This document shows positions 34,675 to 42,407 of a DNA stretch of 64,000 nucleotides, piece after piece. How positions within the stretch are numbered: position 1 is the first letter of the stretch; each line of letters begins with the position of its first letter. The DNA is taken from the NCBI RefSeq assembly GCF_008727865.1, contig NZ_VTWU01000001.1, forward strand, positions 496,001-560,000. Reading direction: 5' to 3'. Origin of the DNA: Hymenobacter busanensis (GTDB lineage Bacteria; Bacteroidota; Bacteroidia; Cytophagales; Hymenobacteraceae). Both the position numbers and the translations under genes were made by a program. The notes under the pieces are model-generated. The model saw nothing but the letters and a program-made list of their open reading frames with translations. It was not told the DNA's origin and ran no database searches.

Positions 34675-36018
34675 ATGTTTGATAATTTAAGCACCAAGCT
34701 CGACCGCGCCTTCAAAACCTTGAAGGGCCAGGGCAGCATCACCGAAATCAACGTCGCCTCGACGGTAAAGGAAATCCGCCGCGCGCTGGTGGACGCCGAC
34801 GTGAACTACAAGGTGGCCAAAGAAGTCACCGACAAGATCAAGGACGAGGCCATGGGCCGCGACGTGCTGACGGCCGTTTCGCCGGGCCAGCTGATGGTCA
34901 AGATCGTGTACGACGAGCTGACCGAGCTGATGGGCGGTGAGAAAAAGGACATTCTCATCAAGGGCGACCCGGCCGTGGTGCTGCTCTCGGGCCTGCAGGG
35001 CTCGGGCAAAACCACCTTCGCCGGCAAGCTCGCCTCCTATATTAAGAAGCAGAACCGCACCGTGCTGCTGGTGGCCTGCGACGTGTACCGCCCCGCCGCT
35101 ATCGACCAGCTAAAGGTGTTGGGCGAGCAGATTGGCGTGGAAGTGTACGCCGAGACGGAGAACAAGAACCCCGTCGAGATTTCGCAGAACGCCATCGAGT
35201 ACGCGCGCAAAAACAACAAGAAGGTGGTCATCATCGACACCGCCGGCCGCCTGGCCGTCGACGAGCAGATGATGCGCGAGATTGAGGCCGTTAAAAAAGC
35301 CATCAACCCGTCGGAAACCCTGTTCGTGGTCGATTCCATGACCGGGCAGGACGCGGTGAACACCGCCAAAACCTTCAACGACCGGCTGAACTTCGACGGC
35401 GTGGTACTCACCAAGCTCGACGGCGACGCCCGCGGCGGTGCGGCCCTCTCGATTCGGGCGGTGGTCGAAAAGCCCATCAAGTTCATCTCAACGGGTGAGA
35501 AGATGGAGGCCCTCGACCTGTTCTACCCCGACCGCATGGCCCAGCGCATCCTGGGCATGGGCGACGTGATTTCGCTCGTGGAGCGCGCCCAGCAGCAGTT
35601 CGACGAGGACGAGGCCAAGCGCATCAACGCCAAAATCCGCAAGAACCAGTTCAACTTCGACGACTTTCTCTCGCAGCTGGAGCAGATCAAGAAGATGGGC
35701 AACCTGAAGGACCTGGTGGGCATGATTCCGGGCATGGGCAAGGCCATGAAGGACGTGGAAATCGACGACGACGCGTTCAAGCCCATCGAGGCCATCATCA
35801 AGAGCATGACCCCGCAGGAGCGCGCCAACCCCGACCTTATCAACGGGTCGCGCCGCAAGCGCCTCGCAGCGGGTTCGGGCCAGGGCATTCAGCAAGTGAA
35901 CAACCTGATGAAGCAGTTCGACGAGATGCGCAAAATGATGCGCACCATGAACAAGATGAGCCAGACCAAAGGCGGCATGGCCCAAATGGCCAAGATGATG
36001 GGCGGTCTGCGCCGCTAG
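34675..36018 (+). CDS. ffh: Signal recognition particle GTPase Ffh
   Basis: Binds 4.5S RNA and signal sequences and delivers ribosomes to FtsY at the inner membrane. 447 residues: N domain (1-90), G domain with P-loop GLQGSGKTT (106-114), DTAGR, TKLDGDARGGAAL, and a methionine-rich M domain from about 300, ending in MAQMAKMMGGLRR. Length and order are standard. The matching RNA gene, ffs, is in this window at 4.77 kb. Followed by a strong terminator. Confidence 0.98.
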   Translation: MFDNLSTKLDRAFKTLKGQGSITEINVASTVKEIRRALVDADVNYKVAKEVTDKIKDEAMGRDVLTAVSPGQLMVKIVYDELTELMGGEKKDILIKGDPAVVLLSGLQGSGKTTFAGKLASYIKKQNRTVLLVACDVYRPAAIDQLKVLGEQIGVEVYAETENKNPVEISQNAIEYARKNNKKVVIIDTAGRLAVDEQMMREIEAVKKAINPSETLFVVDSMTGQDAVNTAKTFNDRLNFDGVVLTKLDGDARGGAALSIRAVVEKPIKFISTGEKMEALDLFYPDRMAQRILGMGDVISLVERAQQQFDEDEAKRINAKIRKNQFNFDDFLSQLEQIKKMGNLKDLVGMIPGMGKAMKDVEIDDDAFKPIEAIIKSMTPQERANPDLINGSRRKRLAAGSGQGIQQVNNLMKQFDEMRKMMRTMNKMSQTKGGMAQMAKMMGGLRR

Positions 36019-36037
36019 GCACTGGGTTTGAGAAACG

Positions 36038-36072
36038 AAAAAGCCCGGCCGCTGCGTAGTGGCCGGGCTTTT
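36038..36072. terminator. Bidirectional intrinsic terminator after ffh
   Basis: AAAAGCCCGGCC and GGCCGGGCTTTT are perfect arms (12 pairs) with an 11-base loop, and T runs on both strands. It serves ffh and the convergent deaminase gene. Confidence 0.88.
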
Positions 36073-36086
36073 ACGTGCTCGATGGG

Positions 36087-36563
36087 CTAGTACTCCGTCT
36101 TGCCTTCTTTGCTTTCCCAGGCGCGGAAACCGGCCAGGGCTTCGTCGCGCAACAACTGCGTCATCGGGATGCTACGGTCGGAGAGGGGCTGCTCGATTTC
36201 GTCGTAAATGAACTGGTCGTCGAAGCCGATGGCGGCCGCGTCGGCTTTGGTGTTGCCATAGAACACGCGGCGCGGGCGGGCCCAGTAGATGGCGCCCAGG
36301 CACATGGGGCACGGTTCGCAGGAGGTGTACAGGTCGCAGTCGGTGAGCTGGAAAGTGCCCAGCTCCTTGCAGGCCTTGCGAATCACGTCGACTTCGGCGT
36401 GGCAGGTAGGGTCGTTGGTGCTGGTAACCTGGTTGAAGCCGCGGGCAATGATCTGGCCGTCTTTCACCACAACGGCCCCAAACGGACCGCCGGAGCCGGC
36501 TTGCATCTGCTCGATGGAGAGGCGAATGGCCTCGCGCATGAATTCGGGGTTGGGAGTATCCAT
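36087..36563 (-). CDS. guaD: Guanine deaminase (CDA-like fold)
   Basis: Zinc hydrolase converting guanine to xanthine, of the small Bacillus-type family. 158 residues: zinc-binding His55 and catalytic Glu57 (CHAEVD), and Cys85/Cys88 (EPCPMC). GGPFGAVVVKDG, WARPRRVFYGN and the C-terminal FRAWESKEGKTEY fit guanine deaminase better than tRNA deaminase TadA. ATG 36563 is used; a longer frame upstream is unsupported. Confidence 0.88.
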   Translation of the reverse strand: MDTPNPEFMREAIRLSIEQMQAGSGGPFGAVVVKDGQIIARGFNQVTSTNDPTCHAEVDVIRKACKELGTFQLTDCDLYTSCEPCPMCLGAIYWARPRRVFYGNTKADAAAIGFDDQFIYDEIEQPLSDRSIPMTQLLRDEALAGFRAWESKEGKTEY

Positions 36564-36594
36564 AGGAAGGGGAATCAACGGGAAAGTGGGGCGG

Positions 36595-36602
36595 CAAAAA
36601 TA
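36595..36602 (-). promoter_or_regulatory. Probable -7 element of guaD
   Basis: TATTTTTG on the minus strand, a TAnnTTTG match, 31 bases before the ATG. Confidence 0.45.
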
Positions 36603-36799
36603 GCGGGGTTTCGGGCAACCATTCGCCGGAAGCGTCCGAGGTATTTCTACCGGGCTACGGGTACCGGGAAAATAGCTGATAGTCAGCAGGCAACTGTTGC
36701 GGATTGTGTGGCCGGCGTTTCGGCGCTGGCTGAACATACCATCGACTTTCTGCCTCACCTCCATTTGCTTCACTTCTACCAACCAAACCCCTTTCTACC

Positions 36800-38677
36800 A
36801 TGACGCTATTTCGTACTCTTCTCCGAGCAGCCTTGCTGCCAGCGCTGTGGCTGCTGGCCTTTTCCAGCCGCGCCGACCACCTGCACGCCCATTTGCTGCT
36901 GGGCGCACAACTAACCGGCGCGCAGGAAGCCCCGGCCGTAAACACGGCCGCCCGTGGTGTGGCCAGCTTCACCTTCAACGAAAACCGCGACACGCTCTTC
37001 GTCACGGCCGCCTTCAACGGCCTGAGCGGGCCCATTACCAATGCCCACGTGCACGAGGGTGCGCGCGGGGTATCGGGCCCGGTCATCACTCCCTTGTTTC
37101 AGTTTGTGAACGGCAACCGCCTGCAGGGTTTTCTGACCGGAGCCGACATCGACAAGGCGAAAATCAGCAAGTACCTGCGCGGCGAGTACTACATCAACGT
37201 GCACACGGCTGCCAACCCGGCGGGCGAAATCCGCGGGCAGATTGAAGTAGAAACCGACGTGGAATATTCTGCCAACATCAACGGCGCGCAAGAAGTACCA
37301 GCCGTGAACACCCAGGCCAGCGGCTACGGCACGTTCAACCTCAGCCAGGACCAAGGCACCATGAAGTTTCGGGTGGTGATGAGCGGCCTGAGTGGCCCCG
37401 CTACCAATGCCCATTTCCACACGGGCGCCGTGGGCGTGTCGGGTCCGGTTATCATCGGGGTGTTTCAGTTTGCCAGCGGCAACCTGATAGAAGGAGAGGT
37501 AGCCACCACACCGGCTTTTCTGACAGCCTTGGCGTCCGGCCAGATCTATTTCAACGTGCATACGGCGGCCAACCCCGGGGGCGAAATTCGCGGGCAAGTG
37601 TTGCCGACTATCCGCGCCGTGGCCCACGATGCCCGTCTGGATGGCAGTCAGATGGTACCGGCCGTGACGACTCCTGCCAAAGGCGTATCGGTACTTCGCC
37701 TGAACACGACCCTGGATACCCTGCGCCTGACGGTGGCGCATACCGGCCTGAGCGGCGCCCCAACCTCGCTGGTGCTGTATGCCGCCGATGCCGGTGTGGC
37801 CAACTCCAGCGCCAATCAGATTGCTTCCGTAACCATTCCGGCCGGTACGCCCAATCCCTTCGGCGTTACTTTCTCAAATGCCACCCCAGCGCTGGTCAAC
37901 CTGTTTTTGCGCGGTGGCGTGAATATGGTGCTGACTACAGCGGCCAACCCCAACGGCGAGTTGCGCGGCCAAGTGTACCGCCTGGCTCGGGAAGGCTACA
38001 CCTTTGCCCTGAACGGTGCCCAGGAAGCGCCCAATCCCACGCCCAGCACCGGCTACGGCGCGGGCTACGTATCCATCGACCGCGACCAAACCAACGCGCA
38101 CTTTGCCATGACCTGGGGCGGCCTGACGGCTACGCCTACCGCCGGCCACTTCCACACCGGCCGCCGCGGGCAGGCTGGCCCAGTCATTTTCAACTTGCTG
38201 CCCTACTTCGCGCCTGCCGGCAGTGGCATTTCGGCCGAAGGTTACTGGCGCAGCACCGATGCCGCGGCGCCTTTCACCCTGCGCCGGTCCCTGCAATTTC
38301 GACAGGACAGCATGTACGTTAATCTGCACACGCCTACGTACCCCGGAGGGGAAGTTCGGGGGCAGGTGTTTCGTGGGGCCCGCAACCTCAGAAGTGTGCT
38401 GGCGGCCCAGCCGGCGGCTGTGCTAGCCGAAACCTTTGCTGCCTATCCCAACCCCGCCACCAACCACGTGCAACTGGAATTCACGAGCCGGGTAACCGCC
38501 TCTGGCACGGTTCAGGTGTTTGATCCGTTGGGAAGAAAAGTGCTGAACGAATCAACTCAGGTGCAACCCGGCAGCAATAAAATAACTCTTGATGTTAGTC
38601 GCCTGAAAAGCGGAATTTATTTTACGGTGGTCAGTGTTTCTGGCACGGACATTGTTGGTAAATTTGCGAAAGAATAG
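36800..38677 (+). CDS. Four-repeat CHRD protein with T9SS sorting signal
   Basis: 625 residues. Signal peptide (LLPALWLLAFSSRA), then four consecutive CHRD domains (about 33-150, 155-272, 275-395, 400-520). Each starts with an L.G.QE.P or L.GSQ.VP motif and ends with YINVHT or FNVHT..NP.GEIRGQ. The third repeat has lost the NVHT histidine (VLTTAANPNGELRGQ). The C-terminal domain (about 545-625) begins YPNPATN and ends GIYFTVVSVSGTDIVGKFAKE-like, a type A T9SS signal. Secreted and surface-bound or released; CHRD function is not known in bacteria. Own transcription unit with a terminator. Confidence 0.9.
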   Translation: MTLFRTLLRAALLPALWLLAFSSRADHLHAHLLLGAQLTGAQEAPAVNTAARGVASFTFNENRDTLFVTAAFNGLSGPITNAHVHEGARGVSGPVITPLFQFVNGNRLQGFLTGADIDKAKISKYLRGEYYINVHTAANPAGEIRGQIEVETDVEYSANINGAQEVPAVNTQASGYGTFNLSQDQGTMKFRVVMSGLSGPATNAHFHTGAVGVSGPVIIGVFQFASGNLIEGEVATTPAFLTALASGQIYFNVHTAANPGGEIRGQVLPTIRAVAHDARLDGSQMVPAVTTPAKGVSVLRLNTTLDTLRLTVAHTGLSGAPTSLVLYAADAGVANSSANQIASVTIPAGTPNPFGVTFSNATPALVNLFLRGGVNMVLTTAANPNGELRGQVYRLAREGYTFALNGAQEAPNPTPSTGYGAGYVSIDRDQTNAHFAMTWGGLTATPTAGHFHTGRRGQAGPVIFNLLPYFAPAGSGISAEGYWRSTDAAAPFTLRRSLQFRQDSMYVNLHTPTYPGGEVRGQVFRGARNLRSVLAAQPAAVLAETFAAYPNPATNHVQLEFTSRVTASGTVQVFDPLGRKVLNESTQVQPGSNKITLDVSRLKSGIYFTVVSVSGTDIVGKFAKE

Positions 38678-38706
38678 TTTTTTAGGTGTTTTGGTTGTGG
38701 AAAAGA

Positions 38707-38732
38707 GGGATGGCGCTGCCGTCCCTTTTTTT
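38707..38732 (+). terminator. Intrinsic terminator after the CHRD gene
   Basis: GGGATGGC/GCCGTCCC around GCT, followed by seven T (38726-38732). Confidence 0.85.
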
Positions 38733-39165
38733 ATGCCCGTTTATGAGCAGTATGGCCACTTTTTGACCGATAAAACGCACTGTAACTATTAGTCTGTACT
38801 AACGACCCCAAATCAGTACAGACTTTTTGAGGGTAGAAGCGGGGGCCTTGGTTGAAGCTGTGTGGAAAGCTTCTGGTAGTAGGGTTTGTACCAGCATCAC
38901 ACCACGACTGCATTCCAAATACATTGGTTGCTACCAGCCTTGGCTTTTCACACCCCGAGCAAAGAGCGGGAAAAGTGGCTGAATTGCACCGGAATCGGGG
39001 TTTGTGGAAAACTTGCTTCGTGAAGGTTTGCTAATGGTCTTGGCCATCGGGTACCTTCATTCTGTTCTTGGGAAGTGGCTGATTGTCTTGTACATCAACA
39101 TCGTCGACCAAGTGCTTGATGCGCTCAAGAACCTCCCAGTATTATTTTCACCAAAACATACCCCA
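38733..39165 (+). other. Gap of about 430 bases with one more terminator-like hairpin
   Basis: Lower GC than the flanks. At 38791-38824 a perfect 10-pair stem (AGTCTGTACT/AGTACAGACT) with a 14-base loop is followed by TTTTT, so an intrinsic terminator is likely, though no gene ends before it. An open frame from a GTG at 39004 runs into the small gene at 39166 and encodes a plausible hydrophobic segment; I could not decide whether it is translated. Confidence 0.5.
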
Positions 39166-39366
39166 ATGCCCAAAAGCCGTACCCGCAAACCCCGCAAAGC
39201 GAACCACGTCCCCCACGTCTTCAACAAGACAACCATTAACCAGAACATCACCCAGAACATTCACTACAACCAGAATCCACCAGCTGAGAAGAAGTCGTGG
39301 CTGAAAGCCATCGGTGGATTCTTTGGGGCCCTGTTAGCTGGACTGTTAGGAAGCGGCGACCAATAA
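39166..39366 (+). CDS. Small orphan protein with a C-terminal hydrophobic helix
   Basis: 66 residues (or 120 if a GTG at 39004 is used). The N-terminal part is basic (MPKSRTRKPRKANH), the middle is rich in Asn and Gln (NKTTINQNITQNIHYNQN), and the C-terminal part WLKAIGGFFGALLAGLLG could span or insert into a membrane. The longer version would add a second hydrophobic segment (LLMVLAIGYLHSVLG, WLIVLYINIVDQVL). No family recognised. It lies in a lower-GC stretch just before the exonuclease gene. Confidence 0.5.
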   Translation: MPKSRTRKPRKANHVPHVFNKTTINQNITQNIHYNQNPPAEKKSWLKAIGGFFGALLAGLLGSGDQ

Positions 39367-39389
39367 CTTCGTCTTAATTCTTTGTTGCC

Positions 39390-40112
39390 TTGACGCCCGA
39401 GTACCTGCTCTTCATCGATACCGAAACGACCGGGCTGCCCAGCCGCTGGGACTTGCCCTACGCCAGCGACGCGGCTCAGTGGCCGTACGTGGCCCAGGTA
39501 GCGTGGCAGGTGTACTCGCCCGAAGGAACACTCATCAAGCAGGAAAACCATTACCTGCACGTGCCCGACGGGGCGATGCGGCCGGCCGCGCTGGCCGTAC
39601 ACGGCTTGACACCCGATTTCCTGCGCCAGTTTGGTCAGGAGCCCAGCATCGTGCTTCGGCAATTGCATCAGGATTTGCTCACGTACCGGCCGCGCGTGGT
39701 GGGTTACTTTCTGCAACTCGATTTTCACGTGCTGGGCGCCGGTTTTCACCGGGCCGGTCTGCCCAACCTGCTGCCAGAGTTGCCGCAATTCTGCGTGATG
39801 CGCGTAACCGAGCGCCCGGTTGATGGCTCCCACCGGCGGTTTCGGCGGCTGGCCGAGCTGTACGAGCAACTCTTTGAGCTGGCCATGCCACAGCTGCACG
39901 ATGCCTGCGAGGATGCCGCCGCCACAGCCCGCTGTTTTTTTGAGCTGCAGCGGCGCGGAAAAATCACGCACTCCGTCCTTACCGGGCAGCCGCCGCTACA
40001 GTTGCCCGGACTGGCTGGGGGTGGCTGGTCGCCGTGGCGGCCGCTGCTGCTGGCGGCCGCGGCGGGGGCATTGGTCTTGCTTCTACTTGCCTTCCTATGG
40101 AAAATCGTTTAG
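39390..40112 (+). CDS. DnaQ-like 3'-5' exonuclease with a C-terminal membrane anchor
   Basis: 240 residues. DEDDh exonuclease core: Exo I FIDTETTG (Asp10, Glu12), Exo II region YFLQLDFHVLG, Exo III HDACEDAAATA. The last 25 residues (LLLAAAAGALVLLLLAFLW) form a transmembrane helix, which is not usual in DnaQ proteins. The start is a TTG at 39390, five bases after a TTTG promoter-like end; no nearby ATG precedes the Exo I motif. Its 3' end overlaps the next gene by 16 bases. DUF294 proteins and DnaQ-like exonucleases are also paired in acetate-uptake loci of Proteobacteria (family knowledge), but the nuclease substrate is unknown. Confidence 0.83.
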   Translation: MTPEYLLFIDTETTGLPSRWDLPYASDAAQWPYVAQVAWQVYSPEGTLIKQENHYLHVPDGAMRPAALAVHGLTPDFLRQFGQEPSIVLRQLHQDLLTYRPRVVGYFLQLDFHVLGAGFHRAGLPNLLPELPQFCVMRVTERPVDGSHRRFRRLAELYEQLFELAMPQLHDACEDAAATARCFFELQRRGKITHSVLTGQPPLQLPGLAGGGWSPWRPLLLAAAAGALVLLLLAFLWKIV

Positions 40113-42004
40113 CCTTTCTGCGTACCGTGGCACCCTTCACGGTGCTGCCCGATGAGGTGCTGGCCGGGGTGGTGGACCTGTTGCAGGAAGTCACCTACCC
40201 GAAAGAAACCTTGCTCTACCAGCAGGATATCAGCAAGCTGCGTTACCTGGACATTATTGTCGAGGGGGCCTATGATACCTTTTTCTACGACAGCGAGCAG
40301 CGCAAGCGCCTGCCCGAAGAATACGGCGCGGGCCTCTGCTACGGCGGCATGTCCATCTTGCTGAACAAGAAACGCTCGTTGCGCACGGTGGTGGCGCGCA
40401 AAGGCACCCGCGTACTCCAGCTGCCCCGCCGCGACTTTCGGGCCTTGTGCCTCTCCTCGGAAGCTTTTTTCCAGTACTTCACCCACAAATACGGCCAGCG
40501 CATGCTCGACGACGAGTATGCGCATTTTGTGAAGCCCGCCAACCCGCCCGAGGCCAATTTCCTGGTGGCCGACCAGCTGTATTCGCGCCGCGTCGAGTCG
40601 CTGGAGGAGCGTGCCATTGTGGCCTGCCCGGCTGATACGCCCATTTTTGAGGCCGCCCGGCGCATGGCCGAGGCGAAAGTCAGCTGCTTGTTTGTGACGG
40701 CACCGCAGGCCGATTCCATCATCGGCTACTGCACCGACATTACCCTGCGCGACTCCGTTGTTGCCCAGTGCCTCGACGCAACCCGGCCCGTGGGCGACGT
40801 GGTGGCTACGCCCGTGCTCAGCATTCAGAGCGAGGCCTTTGTGTACGAGGCCATTCTGCTCATGTTCCAGACCAAAACGCGCTACCTGCTGGTGGAGCGC
40901 AACGGCCGCTACGTGGGCTTTTTGAGCCGCAATAAGCTGCTGAGCGACCTGGCGCAGTCGCCGTTCATGTTCATTCAGGCCGTGAAGCTGGCCCAGAGCA
41001 CCCGCGAGTTGAAGCGCCGCTGGGACATGGTGCCCGACATCGTGAACCAGTTGCTCACCCGCGGCGTGCGGCCCGAAATCGTCAATCAGGTCATTACCAC
41101 CGTGGCCGACACCATTGCCCAAAAGGTAATCGAGCGGGCTTTGGAAGCGCACGGGCCGGCACCGGCGCGCTTCGTATTTGTGGTGCTGGGCAGCGAAGGC
41201 CGTAAGGAGCAGACCCTAGTGACGGACCAAGACAACGCCATCATTTACGAGGACAAGGCCAACGAGCAGCGCGAACTGGTGCGGGCGTACTTTCTGCGCT
41301 TCGCCGAAGCTGTGTCGGATGAGTTGAACCACATTGGGCTGCATTTCTGCACGGGCGGGTTCATGGCCAAAAATCCCAAGTGGACGCACTCCCTCTCGTA
41401 CTGGAAACGCCAGTACCGCGAGTGGATGAGCAACTCCAACGCCGAAACGGTGATGCAGATGTCGACCTTTTTCGACTGCCGCGCCCTATACGGCGACTTT
41501 GGTCTGATGGACGAGTTGCGCGCTTTTCTGCACGAAGAGCTGAGCCAGCCGCTGGACCGCTTTCTGTTTTACATGGCCAAGAATGCGCTGCAGTACGAGC
41601 CGCCGCTCACCACGTTTTTCCGCAGCTTTCGCACTTTCAGCCAGGAAGGTCAGCAGGTGTTCGACCTCAAGAAAACCATGACGCCCATCGTGGACCTGGT
41701 GCGTGTGTACGCCCTGCAACACCAGATTTTCAGCACCAACACCGGCGAGCGGCTGGCGTTGCTGCGCGAGCGGGGCGTGTTTCGCGACCAGGAATACCAC
41801 GAACTGTTGCAGGCCTACTACTACCTCATGGGCATGCGCCTCAAGAAGCAAGCCCGCCAGCTCATCGACGACCGCCGCACCGCCACCAACTACCTCGACC
41901 CCAAGAGCCTAACCCAGGTTGAGCAAGTCACGCTCAAGGAAATTTTCAAGGTTATTACCGATTTTCAGTTGAAAATAAAGGTGAATTTCACGAAAACGCT
42001 ATAA
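40097..42004 (+). CDS. cNMP-binding / CBS / DUF294 nucleotidyltransferase-like protein
   Basis: 635 residues with, in order, a cyclic-nucleotide-binding-like domain (about 10-140), two CBS repeats (about 175-295), a GlnD-like nucleotidyltransferase domain (about 340-480) with VVLGSEGRKEQTLVTDQDNAIIY, and the DUF294 C-terminal helical domain. The GS..R.EQ...TDQDNA motif keeps the metal-binding acids. Such proteins are thought to be signalling nucleotidyltransferases that sense nucleotides through CBS or cNMP domains. ATG 40097 lies inside the exonuclease gene, so the two are translationally coupled. Confidence 0.9.
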   Translation: MENRLAFLRTVAPFTVLPDEVLAGVVDLLQEVTYPKETLLYQQDISKLRYLDIIVEGAYDTFFYDSEQRKRLPEEYGAGLCYGGMSILLNKKRSLRTVVARKGTRVLQLPRRDFRALCLSSEAFFQYFTHKYGQRMLDDEYAHFVKPANPPEANFLVADQLYSRRVESLEERAIVACPADTPIFEAARRMAEAKVSCLFVTAPQADSIIGYCTDITLRDSVVAQCLDATRPVGDVVATPVLSIQSEAFVYEAILLMFQTKTRYLLVERNGRYVGFLSRNKLLSDLAQSPFMFIQAVKLAQSTRELKRRWDMVPDIVNQLLTRGVRPEIVNQVITTVADTIAQKVIERALEAHGPAPARFVFVVLGSEGRKEQTLVTDQDNAIIYEDKANEQRELVRAYFLRFAEAVSDELNHIGLHFCTGGFMAKNPKWTHSLSYWKRQYREWMSNSNAETVMQMSTFFDCRALYGDFGLMDELRAFLHEELSQPLDRFLFYMAKNALQYEPPLTTFFRSFRTFSQEGQQVFDLKKTMTPIVDLVRVYALQHQIFSTNTGERLALLRERGVFRDQEYHELLQAYYYLMGMRLKKQARQLIDDRRTATNYLDPKSLTQVEQVTLKEIFKVITDFQLKIKVNFTKTL

Positions 42005-42407
42005 TGAATGATACGTGATAGTTGCTGGATATAAAATGGGAATAATATTCCAGATAAAAGTCCATTAATATGTTGTGTTTTTGATTTAATCATTAAAATA
42101 AGATTAATAATTAGACGCTCGTTTTTTACTTTTTGTGTGCGTCTAGCAACGGCCAATTGTGTGGAGATTAACCAGCTTTTCAGAAGAACCTTGACGTTGT
42201 AGGGGCATTTTGTCAAGAAATTCCTCTTGTTTGAAGCAACTCGGTGGTACGATGTTATCCTGGCTGATGCGCATATTGGCCAGCCTGTATGCTAACTTTC
42301 TATAACAGCTGGAGAAGATGATATATGCGGGGCGTGCCGACAGGAATTAATTTTGATTGCGTTGGTTTGACTAGCTCTAGCCGGGCGCATTCAAAAATAA
42401 AGTACCC
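42005..42407 (+). other. AT-rich gap before the polysaccharide-utilisation locus
   Basis: 403 bases, strongly AT-rich at 42005-42125. A seven-pair inverted repeat TAGACGC/GCGTCTA around a T-rich loop lies at about 42111-42145. No gene of any support. The end holds the promoter of the locus. Confidence 0.6.
42348..42355 (+). promoter_or_regulatory. -7 element of the polysaccharide-utilisation locus
   Basis: TAATTTTG matches TAnnTTTG, about 52 bases before the first ATG; no TTG at the right distance. Confidence 0.5.
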
